Shown: piece by piece, positions 50,878 through 59,622 of the stretch | How the letters are laid out: the number at the start of each line of letters is the position of its first letter | How positions within the stretch are numbered: position 1 is the stretch's first letter | NCBI RefSeq assembly: GCF_003367175.1 | Contig: NZ_QRGA01000013.1 | Span: 96,824-160,823 of the forward strand | Direction of reading: 5' to 3' | DNA: 64,000 bases | DNA from: Trinickia dinghuensis | Lineage (GTDB): Bacteria; Pseudomonadota; Gammaproteobacteria; Burkholderiales; Burkholderiaceae | Notes under the pieces: generated by a model | The model's input: the letters and a program-made list of their open reading frames with translations, nothing else | Told to the model about the DNA's origin: nothing | Database searches by the model: none | Program-made: the position numbers and the translations under genes

Positions 50878-52599
50878 ATGGGCTCCTTTCCGTTGAATCC
50901 GGACGACTCGGACAAGAAGGTCACCCCCCTCGTTCTGCCGCGTGCCGCGAGACCCGTTCTCGTCGATGGCTCGGCCGCGCCGGCCCCCGCGCGCGAAACG
51001 ACTACAAGCGCAACAGCGTCACCCATCGTATCCGTTCCGGCGCATGCGGTCGTACCCAACCCGTCGCCGACGGCGAACGCGCACCCGCTTTCCGACAGCG
51101 GCGAGTTCGCCGCGAGCGGCGAGGAACGCAAGTTCCTCTGCCTGCTCGACAACGGCATCTTGCTGATCGCCGACGGGCACGAAATGAATCCGTTCGTGCT
51201 GTCCTACCGGGCCCGGCTCGGGCGCCTGAAATTCAGCTACGTGACACGGCTCGTAAGCATCGACGCGATCCGGCGCTCGTATCAAGGCCAGCGCCGCGAC
51301 GGCAGCGCCGAGCGCATCGATCACACACAGATGCAGGTCGTGGCGAAGAATCTGATCGCGCGAGCGTGCGACGAGCGCGCCTCCGACATTCATATCCGAG
51401 TCAACCGCTTCAGCACCGAGATCCTGTTCCGGATCCACAACGAACTCGTCCGTGTTTCCGAGCAGACCCGCGAGTACGGCGAGCGGCTGCTGGCCACGCT
51501 CTATGCGGCCATGTCGAGCGTGTCCGACGCCACCTACAAGCCCAACGAGCGCCAGGACGCCGCCATCGGAGATCGCGACAAGCTGCCCGACCGCCTCTTC
51601 GGCGTGCGCATCGCGACGGCGCCGACGAGCATCGGCAACCTGATGGTGTTGCGCCTGCTCTACAACGATGCGGGCGAAGCCACGGATCTGATGGAGCTCG
51701 GATTCACGTCGACCCAGGCGAGCGTGTTCGATCTGCTGGCCCAGCAGCCGCATGGGATGAACATCATCAGCGGCCCAACCGGCTCCGGCAAATCGACGAC
51801 GCTGCAACGCCTCTTGACGATGCAGTTGCGGGAAACGGCGGGCACGATTCACGTCATCACGGTGGAAGATCCGGTCGAATATCCGATCGAAGGCGCCGTG
51901 CAGACACCCGTTGTGAACGCCACGACCGAAGAGGCGCGCTCCCTCGCCTTTGCCGCCGCCATCGCCAATGCAATGCGTCTGGACCCGGATACGATCATGA
52001 TCGGCGAGGTCCGCGATCGCGCCTCGGCGCAAAGCGCGTTGCGCGCGGCCATGACCGGCCATCAGGTGTGGACGACCGTTCATGCGAACGGTTCGCTCGC
52101 GATCGTCGACCGGCTCGTCGATCTCGGGCTGCCGCTGGCGATGATCACCGACGAATCGCTCGTGACGGGTCTAATCAGCCAGCGCTTGGTGAAGCTCCTG
52201 TGCCCTCACTGTTCGCAGCCGCTCACCGAAGCGATTCATCAACTCGACGTGGGGCTCGTGGCGCGCATCAAGCGCGCGGTCGGTTCGCATTTCGAGCATG
52301 TCCGCATTGCGGGGCCGGGCTGCCCGAACTGCAAGAACGGCACGATCGGCCGCACCGTGGTGGCGGAGGTCGTGCACACCGATCAGACACTGTGCGAACT
52401 GCTGCGCGCGGGTCGCAAGCCCGATGCGCATCGCTACTGGCTAACGGAACTCGGTGGACAGACCGTTGCTCAACACGCGCTCGCCAAGGTTGCCGCGGGG
52501 CTCGTCGATCCACGCATGGCGGAACGCGTGGTCGGACCGCTGCGGCAGAGCGGCGACTTCGAACGTCAGCTGACGCTCGGAAACAGCTATGGCACTTGA
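50878..52599 (+). CDS. pilQ: Type IVb pilus extension ATPase PilQ (GspE/VirB11 superfamily)
   Basis: A 573-residue cytoplasmic ATPase that drives pilin polymerisation. The first ~85 residues are Pro/Ala-rich. The GspE core has ARACDERASDIHIRVNRFST, Walker A GPTGSGKST with the lysine at residue 305, the Asp box VITVEDPVEYPIEGAVQTPV, and Walker B DPDTIMIGEVRDRASA. A CXXC pair occurs in LCPHCSQPL and another in CPNCKNG, the zinc-binding tetracysteine site of GspE-type extension ATPases. It overlaps pilR by 11 bases. Confidence 0.93.
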   Translation: MGSFPLNPDDSDKKVTPLVLPRAARPVLVDGSAAPAPARETTTSATASPIVSVPAHAVVPNPSPTANAHPLSDSGEFAASGEERKFLCLLDNGILLIADGHEMNPFVLSYRARLGRLKFSYVTRLVSIDAIRRSYQGQRRDGSAERIDHTQMQVVAKNLIARACDERASDIHIRVNRFSTEILFRIHNELVRVSEQTREYGERLLATLYAAMSSVSDATYKPNERQDAAIGDRDKLPDRLFGVRIATAPTSIGNLMVLRLLYNDAGEATDLMELGFTSTQASVFDLLAQQPHGMNIISGPTGSGKSTTLQRLLTMQLRETAGTIHVITVEDPVEYPIEGAVQTPVVNATTEEARSLAFAAAIANAMRLDPDTIMIGEVRDRASAQSALRAAMTGHQVWTTVHANGSLAIVDRLVDLGLPLAMITDESLVTGLISQRLVKLLCPHCSQPLTEAIHQLDVGLVARIKRAVGSHFEHVRIAGPGCPNCKNGTIGRTVVAEVVHTDQTLCELLRAGRKPDAHRYWLTELGGQTVAQHALAKVAAGLVDPRMAERVVGPLRQSGDFERQLTLGNSYGT

Positions 52600-53665
52600 C
52601 CCGAATCGGCTTTGGGCGCGCCTGCAGCTGACGCCGACCGCGCGCCTGCGGATCTACCGGAAAATCGCGAAGATGCTTGCGAACGGGCTGCCGCTGCTGA
52701 AGATCCTCGAGGATCTCGAGTTGCGCGCCTCGCATGAAGGCCGCAAACCGAACGAGTCGCTCGCCATCACGATGGCCGACTGGCGCGGGGTGGTTCAGAA
52801 CGGCGGCATGCTGGCCGAGGCGATGTCGTGGTGGGTCCCGCATACGGAGCAGATGATCGTGATGGCCGGCGAGCAGTCAGGACGTCTCGAAGCGTCATTG
52901 CTGAACGTGTGCTCCGTCGTGCAGTACAGCCGCCGCATCCGGGTGGCGATCGTCGGCGGCATGGCCTATCCGATCGTGATCCTCGCGATGACGGTCGGAT
53001 ACCTCTACCTCTTCGGCAAGCTCGTGATTCCGCGCTTCGCCACGATCGTCAGCCCCGAACGCTGGCATGGCGTCGCGCGCTCGCTTTACGACCTGTCGCG
53101 CTTCGCGCAGCACTGGATGTTCTATTGCGTCGCGCTGCTCGTCGTGCTGCTCGCCTTGCTGATCTATTCGATGCCGCGCTGGGCCGGCAATGCGCGCGTC
53201 GTGCTCGACCGCTTTCCGCCCTACTCGATTTATCGCCTCGTCGTCGGGTGCGGCTTTCTCGTTGCGTTTTCTTCGCTGCAAACCGCGGGCTTCACGGTCG
53301 AGCGCTCGCTCACGCGGCTGGCGGCCGATGCGCGGCCGTGGTTGAGACAACGCATCGACGACATGCTGTTCGGTGTGAAGTCCGGGCTCAACGTGGGCGA
53401 GGCGATGAAAAACACGGGCTATCGCTTTCCTTCGCAGGAGATCGTCGACGACCTCTGCATTTACGCCGAATACAAAGGCTTTGCCGAAGCCCTGCACGCC
53501 ATTGCCGCGGAATGGATGAGCGACGGCATCGAACGGATCGAGGCGCAGATGCGCGTCATCAACGGTGCCGCGATCATCGGCCTCGCGCTCGTACTCAGTT
53601 GGCTGATCACCGGATTTTTTGGCATCGAGCAAGAAATCGCCGCAATGGCTCGAAGCATGCATTGA
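52589..53665 (+). CDS. pilR: Type IVb pilus inner-membrane platform protein PilR (GspF-like)
   Basis: A 358-residue polytopic protein of the GspF/PilC superfamily. It has two repeated cytoplasmic helical domains (RIYRKIAKMLANGLPLLKIL, then VAFSSLQTAGFTVERSLTRL) and three membrane segments, including MAYPIVILAMTVGYLYLFGK and IIGLALVLSWLITGFFGIEQ. It couples ATPase action to pilin insertion. Immediately after it comes a hairpin at 53704-53720 before the pilin gene. Confidence 0.9.
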   Translation: MALDPNRLWARLQLTPTARLRIYRKIAKMLANGLPLLKILEDLELRASHEGRKPNESLAITMADWRGVVQNGGMLAEAMSWWVPHTEQMIVMAGEQSGRLEASLLNVCSVVQYSRRIRVAIVGGMAYPIVILAMTVGYLYLFGKLVIPRFATIVSPERWHGVARSLYDLSRFAQHWMFYCVALLVVLLALLIYSMPRWAGNARVVLDRFPPYSIYRLVVGCGFLVAFSSLQTAGFTVERSLTRLAADARPWLRQRIDDMLFGVKSGLNVGEAMKNTGYRFPSQEIVDDLCIYAEYKGFAEALHAIAAEWMSDGIERIEAQMRVINGAAIIGLALVLSWLITGFFGIEQEIAAMARSMH

Positions 53666-53703
53666 ACCCGCCACCTCGTTGTACCGAACGGAGCGGTATT
53701 GCC

Positions 53704-53720
53704 GCCGTCCGCGGGACGGC
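53704..53720. terminator. Hairpin between pilR and pilS
   Basis: A perfect 7-base stem GCCGTCC / GGACGGC with a 3-base loop lies 39 bases after pilR and 58 before pilS. It may attenuate read-through or protect the 5' end of a processed, abundant pilin mRNA. No long T-run follows. Confidence 0.45.
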
Positions 53721-53778
53721 ACGCGCAGTCTTGTGTCTCGTGTATCGATCGTAGATTCTCGAAACGAAGGAGAACAAC

Positions 53779-54333
53779 ATGCAAGAAGGGCTTATGAAGG
53801 CATCCATGTGTGCGCAACGGGGCGTCCGCCGGTTCCGGCGGCAACAACGTGGCGCATCGCTGCTCGAAGCGATCGCGTATCTGGGCATTGCCGCGATCGT
53901 CGTGATCGGCGCGGTCGCGCTGCTGAACGGCGCATTCACGAGTGCCGGCACCAACGAGTTGTCGGAACAGGTCAATGCGATTCAGGCGGGCGTCAAGAAA
54001 CTTTACATGGGGCAGTCCAGCGGATACACGAATGTGAACGATTCCGTGCTCTCTTCCGCGGGCGTCCTTCCCGCGACCGTTCCATTCTCCGGCTCGTCTG
54101 CAACCAATGCGTGGGGCGGGAACGTCACGATAACGGGTACCCAGACGACATTCGATATCGCGTACACCAACGTTCCAACTTCGGTCTGCATCAACGCCGT
54201 CACGGCGGGCGGGAGCTGGACCACCATCAAAATCGGGACGAATACCGAGACGGCCGTGCCGCTCGATCCGAAGACAGCCCAAACCGACTGCGGAAGCTCC
54301 GGCCCCGTCGACATCACGTGGACCTCCACCTGA
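53779..54333 (+). CDS. pilS: Type IVb major prepilin PilS
   Basis: A 184-residue prepilin with a strong AAGGAG site. The leader is 25 residues, long as in type IVb pilins, with cleavage after Gly25 (RRQQRG then ASLLEAIAYLG); the conserved glutamate is at mature position +5. The hydrophobic stalk is GIAAIVVIGAVALLNGAF. Two cysteines in the last third (SVCINAV and TDCGSSG) would form the D-region disulfide. It builds the thin pilus fibre. No prepilin peptidase gene is seen in this window. Confidence 0.92.
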   Translation: MQEGLMKASMCAQRGVRRFRRQQRGASLLEAIAYLGIAAIVVIGAVALLNGAFTSAGTNELSEQVNAIQAGVKKLYMGQSSGYTNVNDSVLSSAGVLPATVPFSGSSATNAWGGNVTITGTQTTFDIAYTNVPTSVCINAVTAGGSWTTIKIGTNTETAVPLDPKTAQTDCGSSGPVDITWTST

Positions 54334-54391
54334 TCGCATCGCCCGGTTCTCCCCTTTTCTTTTTCGGCCGCCAACCCGACTCCCTATCGCC

Positions 54392-54877
54392 ATGTACGTC
54401 ATCTGGGTCGTCGTCGCCCTCGGTGCACTCACGGGCGCCTATGCGTTGTTCGGTGCCGAATCGGCACCGGCGACGCAATCGGCCTCGGCGTTCGGGCTCG
54501 CGACGAACATGAGCGAGTACCGGCAGGCGCTGGTCGGTTTCGCGCAGGCGAACCCGAGCTTCACGGGCAGCGTGCCGATCAAGACCCTGCAACCCTACCT
54601 CGGCCCGGTGGTCGCGAATCCGATATGGCTCAACTACGTTCAACCCAATACGAACACGGGTTATGCGGGCAGCCTCGTGATCGTCTACGCATCGTCGACG
54701 GCCGCGACTGCCGTCATCCCGGCCATGGAGCAACTCGCGCAAGGCTCGGCGATGGCCGGCGTAGCCGCGGGCGTATCGATCGTCTCGCCCGGCAATCCTC
54801 CCGTGAGCCTGCCCGCCGCGCTCGCGAACGGTATTGCCGACGGCATGCCGGTATGGATGGCGCAAGCCTATGAATAA
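54392..54877 (+). CDS. pilM: Type IVb pilus accessory protein PilM
   Basis: A 161-residue protein with an uncleaved-looking N-terminal membrane anchor (VIWVVVALGALTGAYALFG). The body (NMSEYRQALVGFAQANPSFT, then LPAALANGIADGMPVWM) resembles R64 PilM-type proteins, whose role in thin-pilus assembly is unknown. It lies between pilS and pilV; its stop overlaps the pilV start by 8 bases. The R64-type PilM is unrelated to the actin-like PilM of type IVa pili. Confidence 0.7.
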   Translation: MYVIWVVVALGALTGAYALFGAESAPATQSASAFGLATNMSEYRQALVGFAQANPSFTGSVPIKTLQPYLGPVVANPIWLNYVQPNTNTGYAGSLVIVYASSTAATAVIPAMEQLAQGSAMAGVAAGVSIVSPGNPPVSLPAALANGIADGMPVWMAQAYE

Positions 54878-56576
54878 GAGGCCCACCCCGCTCATGAAGG
54901 ACGCGCGCATCCGCGCAAGCCTGCGCCAAAACCTGCGCCGAAACCGGCAGAGCCGGCCGCGCGATCGCGAGCGCGGATTCACGATGATCGAGGCGCTCGC
55001 CGCACTGGCGGTCGCGGCAATCATGATTGCCGGCTTCGCGGCCATGGTCAATTCTTCGCTCGACGATACGCGTGCCCAGCAAGCCGCGCTCTATCAATCG
55101 GAGATGACGGCGGCCGCCACGCGATTGATCCAGCAGAACTACACGGCGCTCGCCTCGCAGGTCAGCGCCACGACGCCCGCGGTCGCGGCGCTGACGGGCA
55201 CGACCTACAAACTGTCGAACTACTTGCCGAGCTCAGTCCAAAACGTGAACGCGTACGGTCAAACTCCTTGCCTGCTGATCTACGGCACGTCGACGCCGGG
55301 CGCGCTGCAAGGGCTGCTCGTGACCGAGGGCGGCGGCACGATCCCCGACGGGCAACTCGGTTATATCGCGGCGAATTCGGGCGCGGGCGGCGGCTCGATT
55401 CAAGCCATCAACACCCCGGCGGGCGAGGCGAAGGGCGCGTACGGAAGCTGGGCGCTGACGGCACCGAATCCCGCGGGCGTGTCTTGCTCGGGTACGAAGA
55501 CGAACGTCGGCCACCTCGCGAGCCTCATCTACTACAACGGCACGCAGGCGCAAAACGCCGACTACCTGTACCGCGTCGCCGTGCCCGGCGATGCGGCCGC
55601 CAATACCATGCAGGTGCCGATCGTCCTTCAGCAGGCGGTGGCGGACTACACGTCCTGCTCGCAACCAGGATCGATCGCGGCCGACTCATTAGGCAACGTG
55701 CTGAATTGCGATGCGGAAAGCCAGCAATGGACACCGCAGGCCTCGTTTCACTGGCGCGAACCGGTGGCCGATGCGCAATCGCTGCCGACCCCGGCCAACG
55801 CGGGCGACGTGCGAATGACGCTCGCGACGAATCGCGCCTACACGTACAACGGCGCGACGAACGCCTGGCAGGCGCTGGCCGTGGACGAAGCCGGCAACCT
55901 CGCGCTCGGCAATGCGCAGACCGCGGGTACGCCATGCACGCCGACGTCGAATACGACGCTCGTCTCGACCGATTCGAAGGGCCGCGTTCTGTCCTGCCAA
56001 GCCGATTCGACGAGCTCGACCGGCGCCTCCTGGCAAACGCAAAGCGAAGTCGTGCCGGGCATGACGCTGGTGGCATGCCAGCTCATCATGCAGAACCCCG
56101 GTGCCAACGATTATCCGTCGTGCGCGCCGCAGCAATCCTTCAATTACACAGGATCGCCGTACGCCTACAACGGCACCAACGGCACGTACTCCTACATCTA
56201 TACGAAGTCCGTCACGCTCATCAAGCCCGGAATCATCGTCGCGATCGGCTGGGCGCATCTGAACGACGGCGTGTGCGGGTCGAAACCGGGCCATGCGGCG
56301 CAGATCTCGCAGCAAGTCGACGTATTCGACGGCAACGGCAACGACATCACCCACACCGAAAGCCAGGGACCGACGCTGGTCGACGACTCGGGCGGCATCA
56401 ACAATTCGATCGCGACGGCCGCTTCGCCCGGCACCTATAGCGTCCGGTTCACGACGAACTGGGCCACCTATGCCGCCATCGGCACACCGTGGTCGAGCAG
56501 CTACTGCGCGCAGGACGGCTCGACGATACAGAACACGCCCGTCGCCGCCGGCTGGGCGATCAACACCTACTACTGA
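54870..56576 (+). CDS. pilV: Type IVb minor pilin and tip adhesin PilV
   Basis: A 568-residue prepilin-like adhesin. The processing site is GFTMIEALAALAVAA with cleavage after Gly36 and the +5 glutamate at residue 41. A long beta-rich body follows, with repeated Gly/Thr/Asn segments and paired cysteines. In plasmid R64 the C-terminus of PilV selects the recipient cell and is swapped by a shufflon. Here no invertible segments or rci recombinase follow: the next gene ends 4 bases away on the opposite strand. A fixed host or surface receptor specificity is therefore expected. Confidence 0.88.
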   Translation: MNKRPTPLMKDARIRASLRQNLRRNRQSRPRDRERGFTMIEALAALAVAAIMIAGFAAMVNSSLDDTRAQQAALYQSEMTAAATRLIQQNYTALASQVSATTPAVAALTGTTYKLSNYLPSSVQNVNAYGQTPCLLIYGTSTPGALQGLLVTEGGGTIPDGQLGYIAANSGAGGGSIQAINTPAGEAKGAYGSWALTAPNPAGVSCSGTKTNVGHLASLIYYNGTQAQNADYLYRVAVPGDAAANTMQVPIVLQQAVADYTSCSQPGSIAADSLGNVLNCDAESQQWTPQASFHWREPVADAQSLPTPANAGDVRMTLATNRAYTYNGATNAWQALAVDEAGNLALGNAQTAGTPCTPTSNTTLVSTDSKGRVLSCQADSTSSTGASWQTQSEVVPGMTLVACQLIMQNPGANDYPSCAPQQSFNYTGSPYAYNGTNGTYSYIYTKSVTLIKPGIIVAIGWAHLNDGVCGSKPGHAAQISQQVDVFDGNGNDITHTESQGPTLVDDSGGINNSIATAASPGTYSVRFTTNWATYAAIGTPWSSSYCAQDGSTIQNTPVAAGWAINTYY

Positions 56577-56580
56577 CTAC

Positions 56581-57693
56581 TTACTGGCTACCACCATGAG
56601 GCGCAAGCGTTTGCAGCATTTCGTGAAGTTCGAGCCGGTTGTACGTGGCGCGCAGCAGGTCGCGCGGCAGGCACTGGTTCTTGGCCGCGAGACTGAACAG
56701 GTGCTCGTTGAGCAGCCGGGACATGTTGTCCTCCTTGCGCTTCATGAAATCGGCGAGGAACGGCAGCTTGGCGGGATCGGTCAGCATGCCGCTGATCTGC
56801 TGGTTGTTGTTGAAGAGCAGCTCGCTGGCGAGCACGAGGTTCTCGCCGTCGCCGGTCGGCACGAGACACTGACAGATCACGCCGATGAGGCAGTTCGACA
56901 GTGCCGCGGCGTAGCGTTCGCGCTGCTCGGCCGGAAAGAACGAAAGCAGCCGCGTGAGCGTGCCGATCGCGCTGCCCGTGTGCATCGTGGCCAGCACGAG
57001 GTGGCCCGATTCGCCGGCCTGCAGCGCCGTTTCGGCCGTCTCCGGATCGCGCACCTCGCCCACCATGATGACGTCGGGCTTTTGACGCAGCGCTTCGCGC
57101 AGGCCGGCGGCAAAGCTCGGCGTATCGGTGGGCACCTGACGCTGCGAAACGATCGAGGTGCGCCCCTCGAGTTCGTACTCGATCGGCTCCTCGATCGTAA
57201 CGATGTGGCTGTTGCGCGTGCGGTTGATGTGCTCGAGCAAGGACGCGATCGTCGTGGTCTTGCCCGAACCCGTCGGCCCCGTGACGAGAATGAGCCCCTT
57301 CGCGCTGTCGATCATCGAGCGGACATAGGCGGGCAGACCCAGCTTGTCGAGCGGGATCGGCGTGAGCGGCAAGCGGCGGATCGAGATCACGATCTTGCGG
57401 CCGGCATTCGTTCGATAGATGTTGCAGCGCAGACGGCAGCGCGTCAGCACGAACGGCCGGTCGATGGCGCCACGCTGCAGCAGCATCTCCCAATCGGGAT
57501 CGATGGAGGCGAGCGTCGGCACCATTTCATCGTAGAGCACCGGCTCCTCGCCCACCGCGAGCCAGCCGCGCGGCGCCTTGATCATGATCGGCCGGTCCTG
57601 CTCGATATGAATGTCGGTAAACGTTTGTCGCAAATCGATCAGTTCGAGAATCTCGCGGGTGAGATCGCGGCGTTCCGGACTTGGAGCGTTCAT
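56581..57693 (-). CDS. PilT/PilU-type retraction ATPase
   Basis: A 370-residue hexameric ATPase of the PilT branch. It has the short N-terminal PAS-like domain (TDIHIEQDRPIMIKAPRGWL), Walker A GPTGSGKTTT with the lysine at residue 145, the Asp box IVTIEEPIEYE, Walker B PDVIMVGEVRDPETAETALQ and the HTGSA histidine box. The PilT AIRNLIRE motif is not present in that form. PilT proteins depolymerise pili and give twitching force. R64-type systems usually lack one, while BFP has BfpF. It is convergent with pilV and divergent from sctC, so it is under separate control. Confidence 0.87.
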   Translation of the reverse strand: MNAPSPERRDLTREILELIDLRQTFTDIHIEQDRPIMIKAPRGWLAVGEEPVLYDEMVPTLASIDPDWEMLLQRGAIDRPFVLTRCRLRCNIYRTNAGRKIVISIRRLPLTPIPLDKLGLPAYVRSMIDSAKGLILVTGPTGSGKTTTIASLLEHINRTRNSHIVTIEEPIEYELEGRTSIVSQRQVPTDTPSFAAGLREALRQKPDVIMVGEVRDPETAETALQAGESGHLVLATMHTGSAIGTLTRLLSFFPAEQRERYAAALSNCLIGVICQCLVPTGDGENLVLASELLFNNNQQISGMLTDPAKLPFLADFMKRKEDNMSRLLNEHLFSLAAKNQCLPRDLLRATYNRLELHEMLQTLAPHGGSQ

Positions 57694-57765
57694 CGTCGAG
57701 GCCTTCGAATGAGAGATAGTCGGAACTTACCTGAAAATCCCATCAATGTGTCGGAGACGCGCGCG

Positions 57766-59616
57766 ATGTCGGCGAGCCTGACAGCAAGCCTGACGGCGGG
57801 CCTCTCTCCTTGCGCGCGCCGCGGCGCGATGTCGTCGCGATGGCGCCGGCGCATGGCGGGCGTCGCGCTTGCCGGCTCGCTCGCTCTCGCCGCGACGGCC
57901 TTCCTCCCTTCGGCCGCGCGAGCCGCGCAAGTGCACTGGAAAACGTCCGTCGTCGACTACGAAGCCCAAGGCAAGGACATCAAGGACGTCCTGCGCGATT
58001 TCGGCGGAGTGGAAGGCATTCCGACGCGCATCGCCTCGGAACTCTCCGGCACCGTCAGCGGCAAGTTTCATCTGCGGCCGCGGCGCTTTCTCGATACGCT
58101 CGCCGCGTCCTTCGGCTTCGTCTGGTACTACGATGGCGAAGTGCTCGACATCACGACCGCGTCCGACTTGCAGAGCACGCTGGTCAAGCTCGATACCGCC
58201 AACACGGGCCAGTTGCGGGAAGAACTCGACCGGCTCCATATCGCCGATCCGCGCTTTCCAATCGTCTACGACGCCTCGCAGGGCACAGCGCTCGTCAGCG
58301 GGCCGCCGCGCTACGTGAAGATGGTGCAGGACGTGGCCGACCGGCTCGAAACGAACGCCGTGCACCGCGCCGGCACCGAGGTGCGCGTCTTTCCGCTGCT
58401 GCACGCCTGGTCGGAAGACCGGAGCGTTCCGATCGACGGACGGCAGGTCACGCTGCCCGGTGTCGCCTCCGTGCTCAATGCGGTCTACCATCCGCAAGCG
58501 CAAAAGGCGACCGACAGCGCAGGCGGATCCATGGCGCTGCCGGCGAGCAACGTGACGCGCAACGCGCCCGTGAACGACGTGAACGGCAAGACCTACACGA
58601 ACCCGTTCGTGCCGCCGCCGCTGCCCGCGGGTGCCGGCACGGCCGGCAACATGTTCGCGGGGCTATCGGGCAAACCGTCGGCGGTTCTCCAGACAGCGAT
58701 GGGCGGCATGGGCCAGCCCGGTACGGCTGCCGGCGCATCGGGGCAAGACGCCTTGCCCGTGATCGTCGCCGACCAGCGCACCAATTCCGTCGTCATCCGC
58801 GATACGCCCGACCGCATCGGCCAATACGCGCCGCTGATCGAACGGCTCGACGTCAAGCCCGAGTTGATCGAAATCGAAGCGCACATCATCGAGATCGACG
58901 ACGACGCGCTCTCGAAACTCGGCGTCGACTGGACCGCGAACAACAGCCACGTCAACGTACAGACGGGCAGCGGCACGCTTGCGCAAAGCGTCTACAGCGG
59001 CGGCGCCATCACACAGAGCTTCGGCCAGACCAACCTCCCGGGCAACGTGGCCGCCGACGCAACGCCGGCGGGCGTGTCGATCGCAGCGGTCCTCGGCAAT
59101 GCCGGGCGCTATCTGATGGCGCGCATCTCGGCGCTGCAAGGCAACAATCTCGCGAAAATCGACGCGAGTCCGAAGGTCATCACGCTCAACAACATCGAAG
59201 CGGTGATGGACAATCAGACGCAGTTCTTCGTGCCTGTTTCCGGCTATACGTCGGGCAATCTCTACAGCGTCTCCGCGGGCATCACGCTGCGCGTGCTGCC
59301 GATGGTCGTCGACGAGGACGGCCATACGCGCATCAAGCTCGACGTCGCGATCCAGGACGGCCAACTCACCTCGCAGACCGTCAGCAACCTGCCCGTGATC
59401 CAGAACAGCACGATCAATACGCAGGCCGTCATCGACGAAGGACAGGCGCTCCTCATCGCCGGCTATCGGGCGGACGATTCGTCGTTCGGCCGCACCGGCG
59501 TGCCGCTGCTCTCGAAGATTCCCGTGCTCGGCGCCCTGTTCCGCACGGACAACCGGAGCAAGAGCCATATGGAGCAGTTGTTCCTGTTGTCGCCACGCGT
59601 CATTTCCCCGTCCTAG
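57766..59616 (+). CDS. sctC: T3SS outer-membrane secretin SctC
   Basis: A 616-residue secretin. A basic leader and hydrophobic stretch (GVALAGSLALAATAFLPSAA) is followed by the T3SS-type N0/N1 region (GKFHLRPRRFLDTLAASFGF, then VWYYDGEVLDIT) and an N3 with NSVVIRDTPDRIGQYAPLIE. The beta domain ends with GVPLLSKIPVLGALFRTDNR and EQLFLLSPRVI. The ATG at 57766 follows GGAG at 9 bases; a GTG at 57748 is possible. It is 12 kb from the rest of the T3SS genes, beyond the pilus operon, and lacks a perfect hrp box. It is cotranscribed with the kinase and regulator genes (6-base gap). Confidence 0.93.
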   Translation: MSASLTASLTAGLSPCARRGAMSSRWRRRMAGVALAGSLALAATAFLPSAARAAQVHWKTSVVDYEAQGKDIKDVLRDFGGVEGIPTRIASELSGTVSGKFHLRPRRFLDTLAASFGFVWYYDGEVLDITTASDLQSTLVKLDTANTGQLREELDRLHIADPRFPIVYDASQGTALVSGPPRYVKMVQDVADRLETNAVHRAGTEVRVFPLLHAWSEDRSVPIDGRQVTLPGVASVLNAVYHPQAQKATDSAGGSMALPASNVTRNAPVNDVNGKTYTNPFVPPPLPAGAGTAGNMFAGLSGKPSAVLQTAMGGMGQPGTAAGASGQDALPVIVADQRTNSVVIRDTPDRIGQYAPLIERLDVKPELIEIEAHIIEIDDDALSKLGVDWTANNSHVNVQTGSGTLAQSVYSGGAITQSFGQTNLPGNVAADATPAGVSIAAVLGNAGRYLMARISALQGNNLAKIDASPKVITLNNIEAVMDNQTQFFVPVSGYTSGNLYSVSAGITLRVLPMVVDEDGHTRIKLDVAIQDGQLTSQTVSNLPVIQNSTINTQAVIDEGQALLIAGYRADDSSFGRTGVPLLSKIPVLGALFRTDNRSKSHMEQLFLLSPRVISPS

Positions 59617-59622
59617 GAGACC

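Noticed and set aside
54870..56580. Shufflon or invertible C-terminal segments at pilV
   Set aside because: No repeated inversion sites, no alternative C-terminal fragments and no tyrosine recombinase gene nearby; the next gene ends 4 bases after pilV.
57694..57765. hrp_II box before sctC
   Set aside because: A single TTCG occurs at 57704-57707 without a partner 16 bases away, so no box is called.
56293..59616. 1107-residue frame reading through the pilT-like gene into sctC
   Set aside because: The first ~490 codons are antisense to the PilT-type ATPase and have no protein-like character; the secretin signal peptide starts at 57766.
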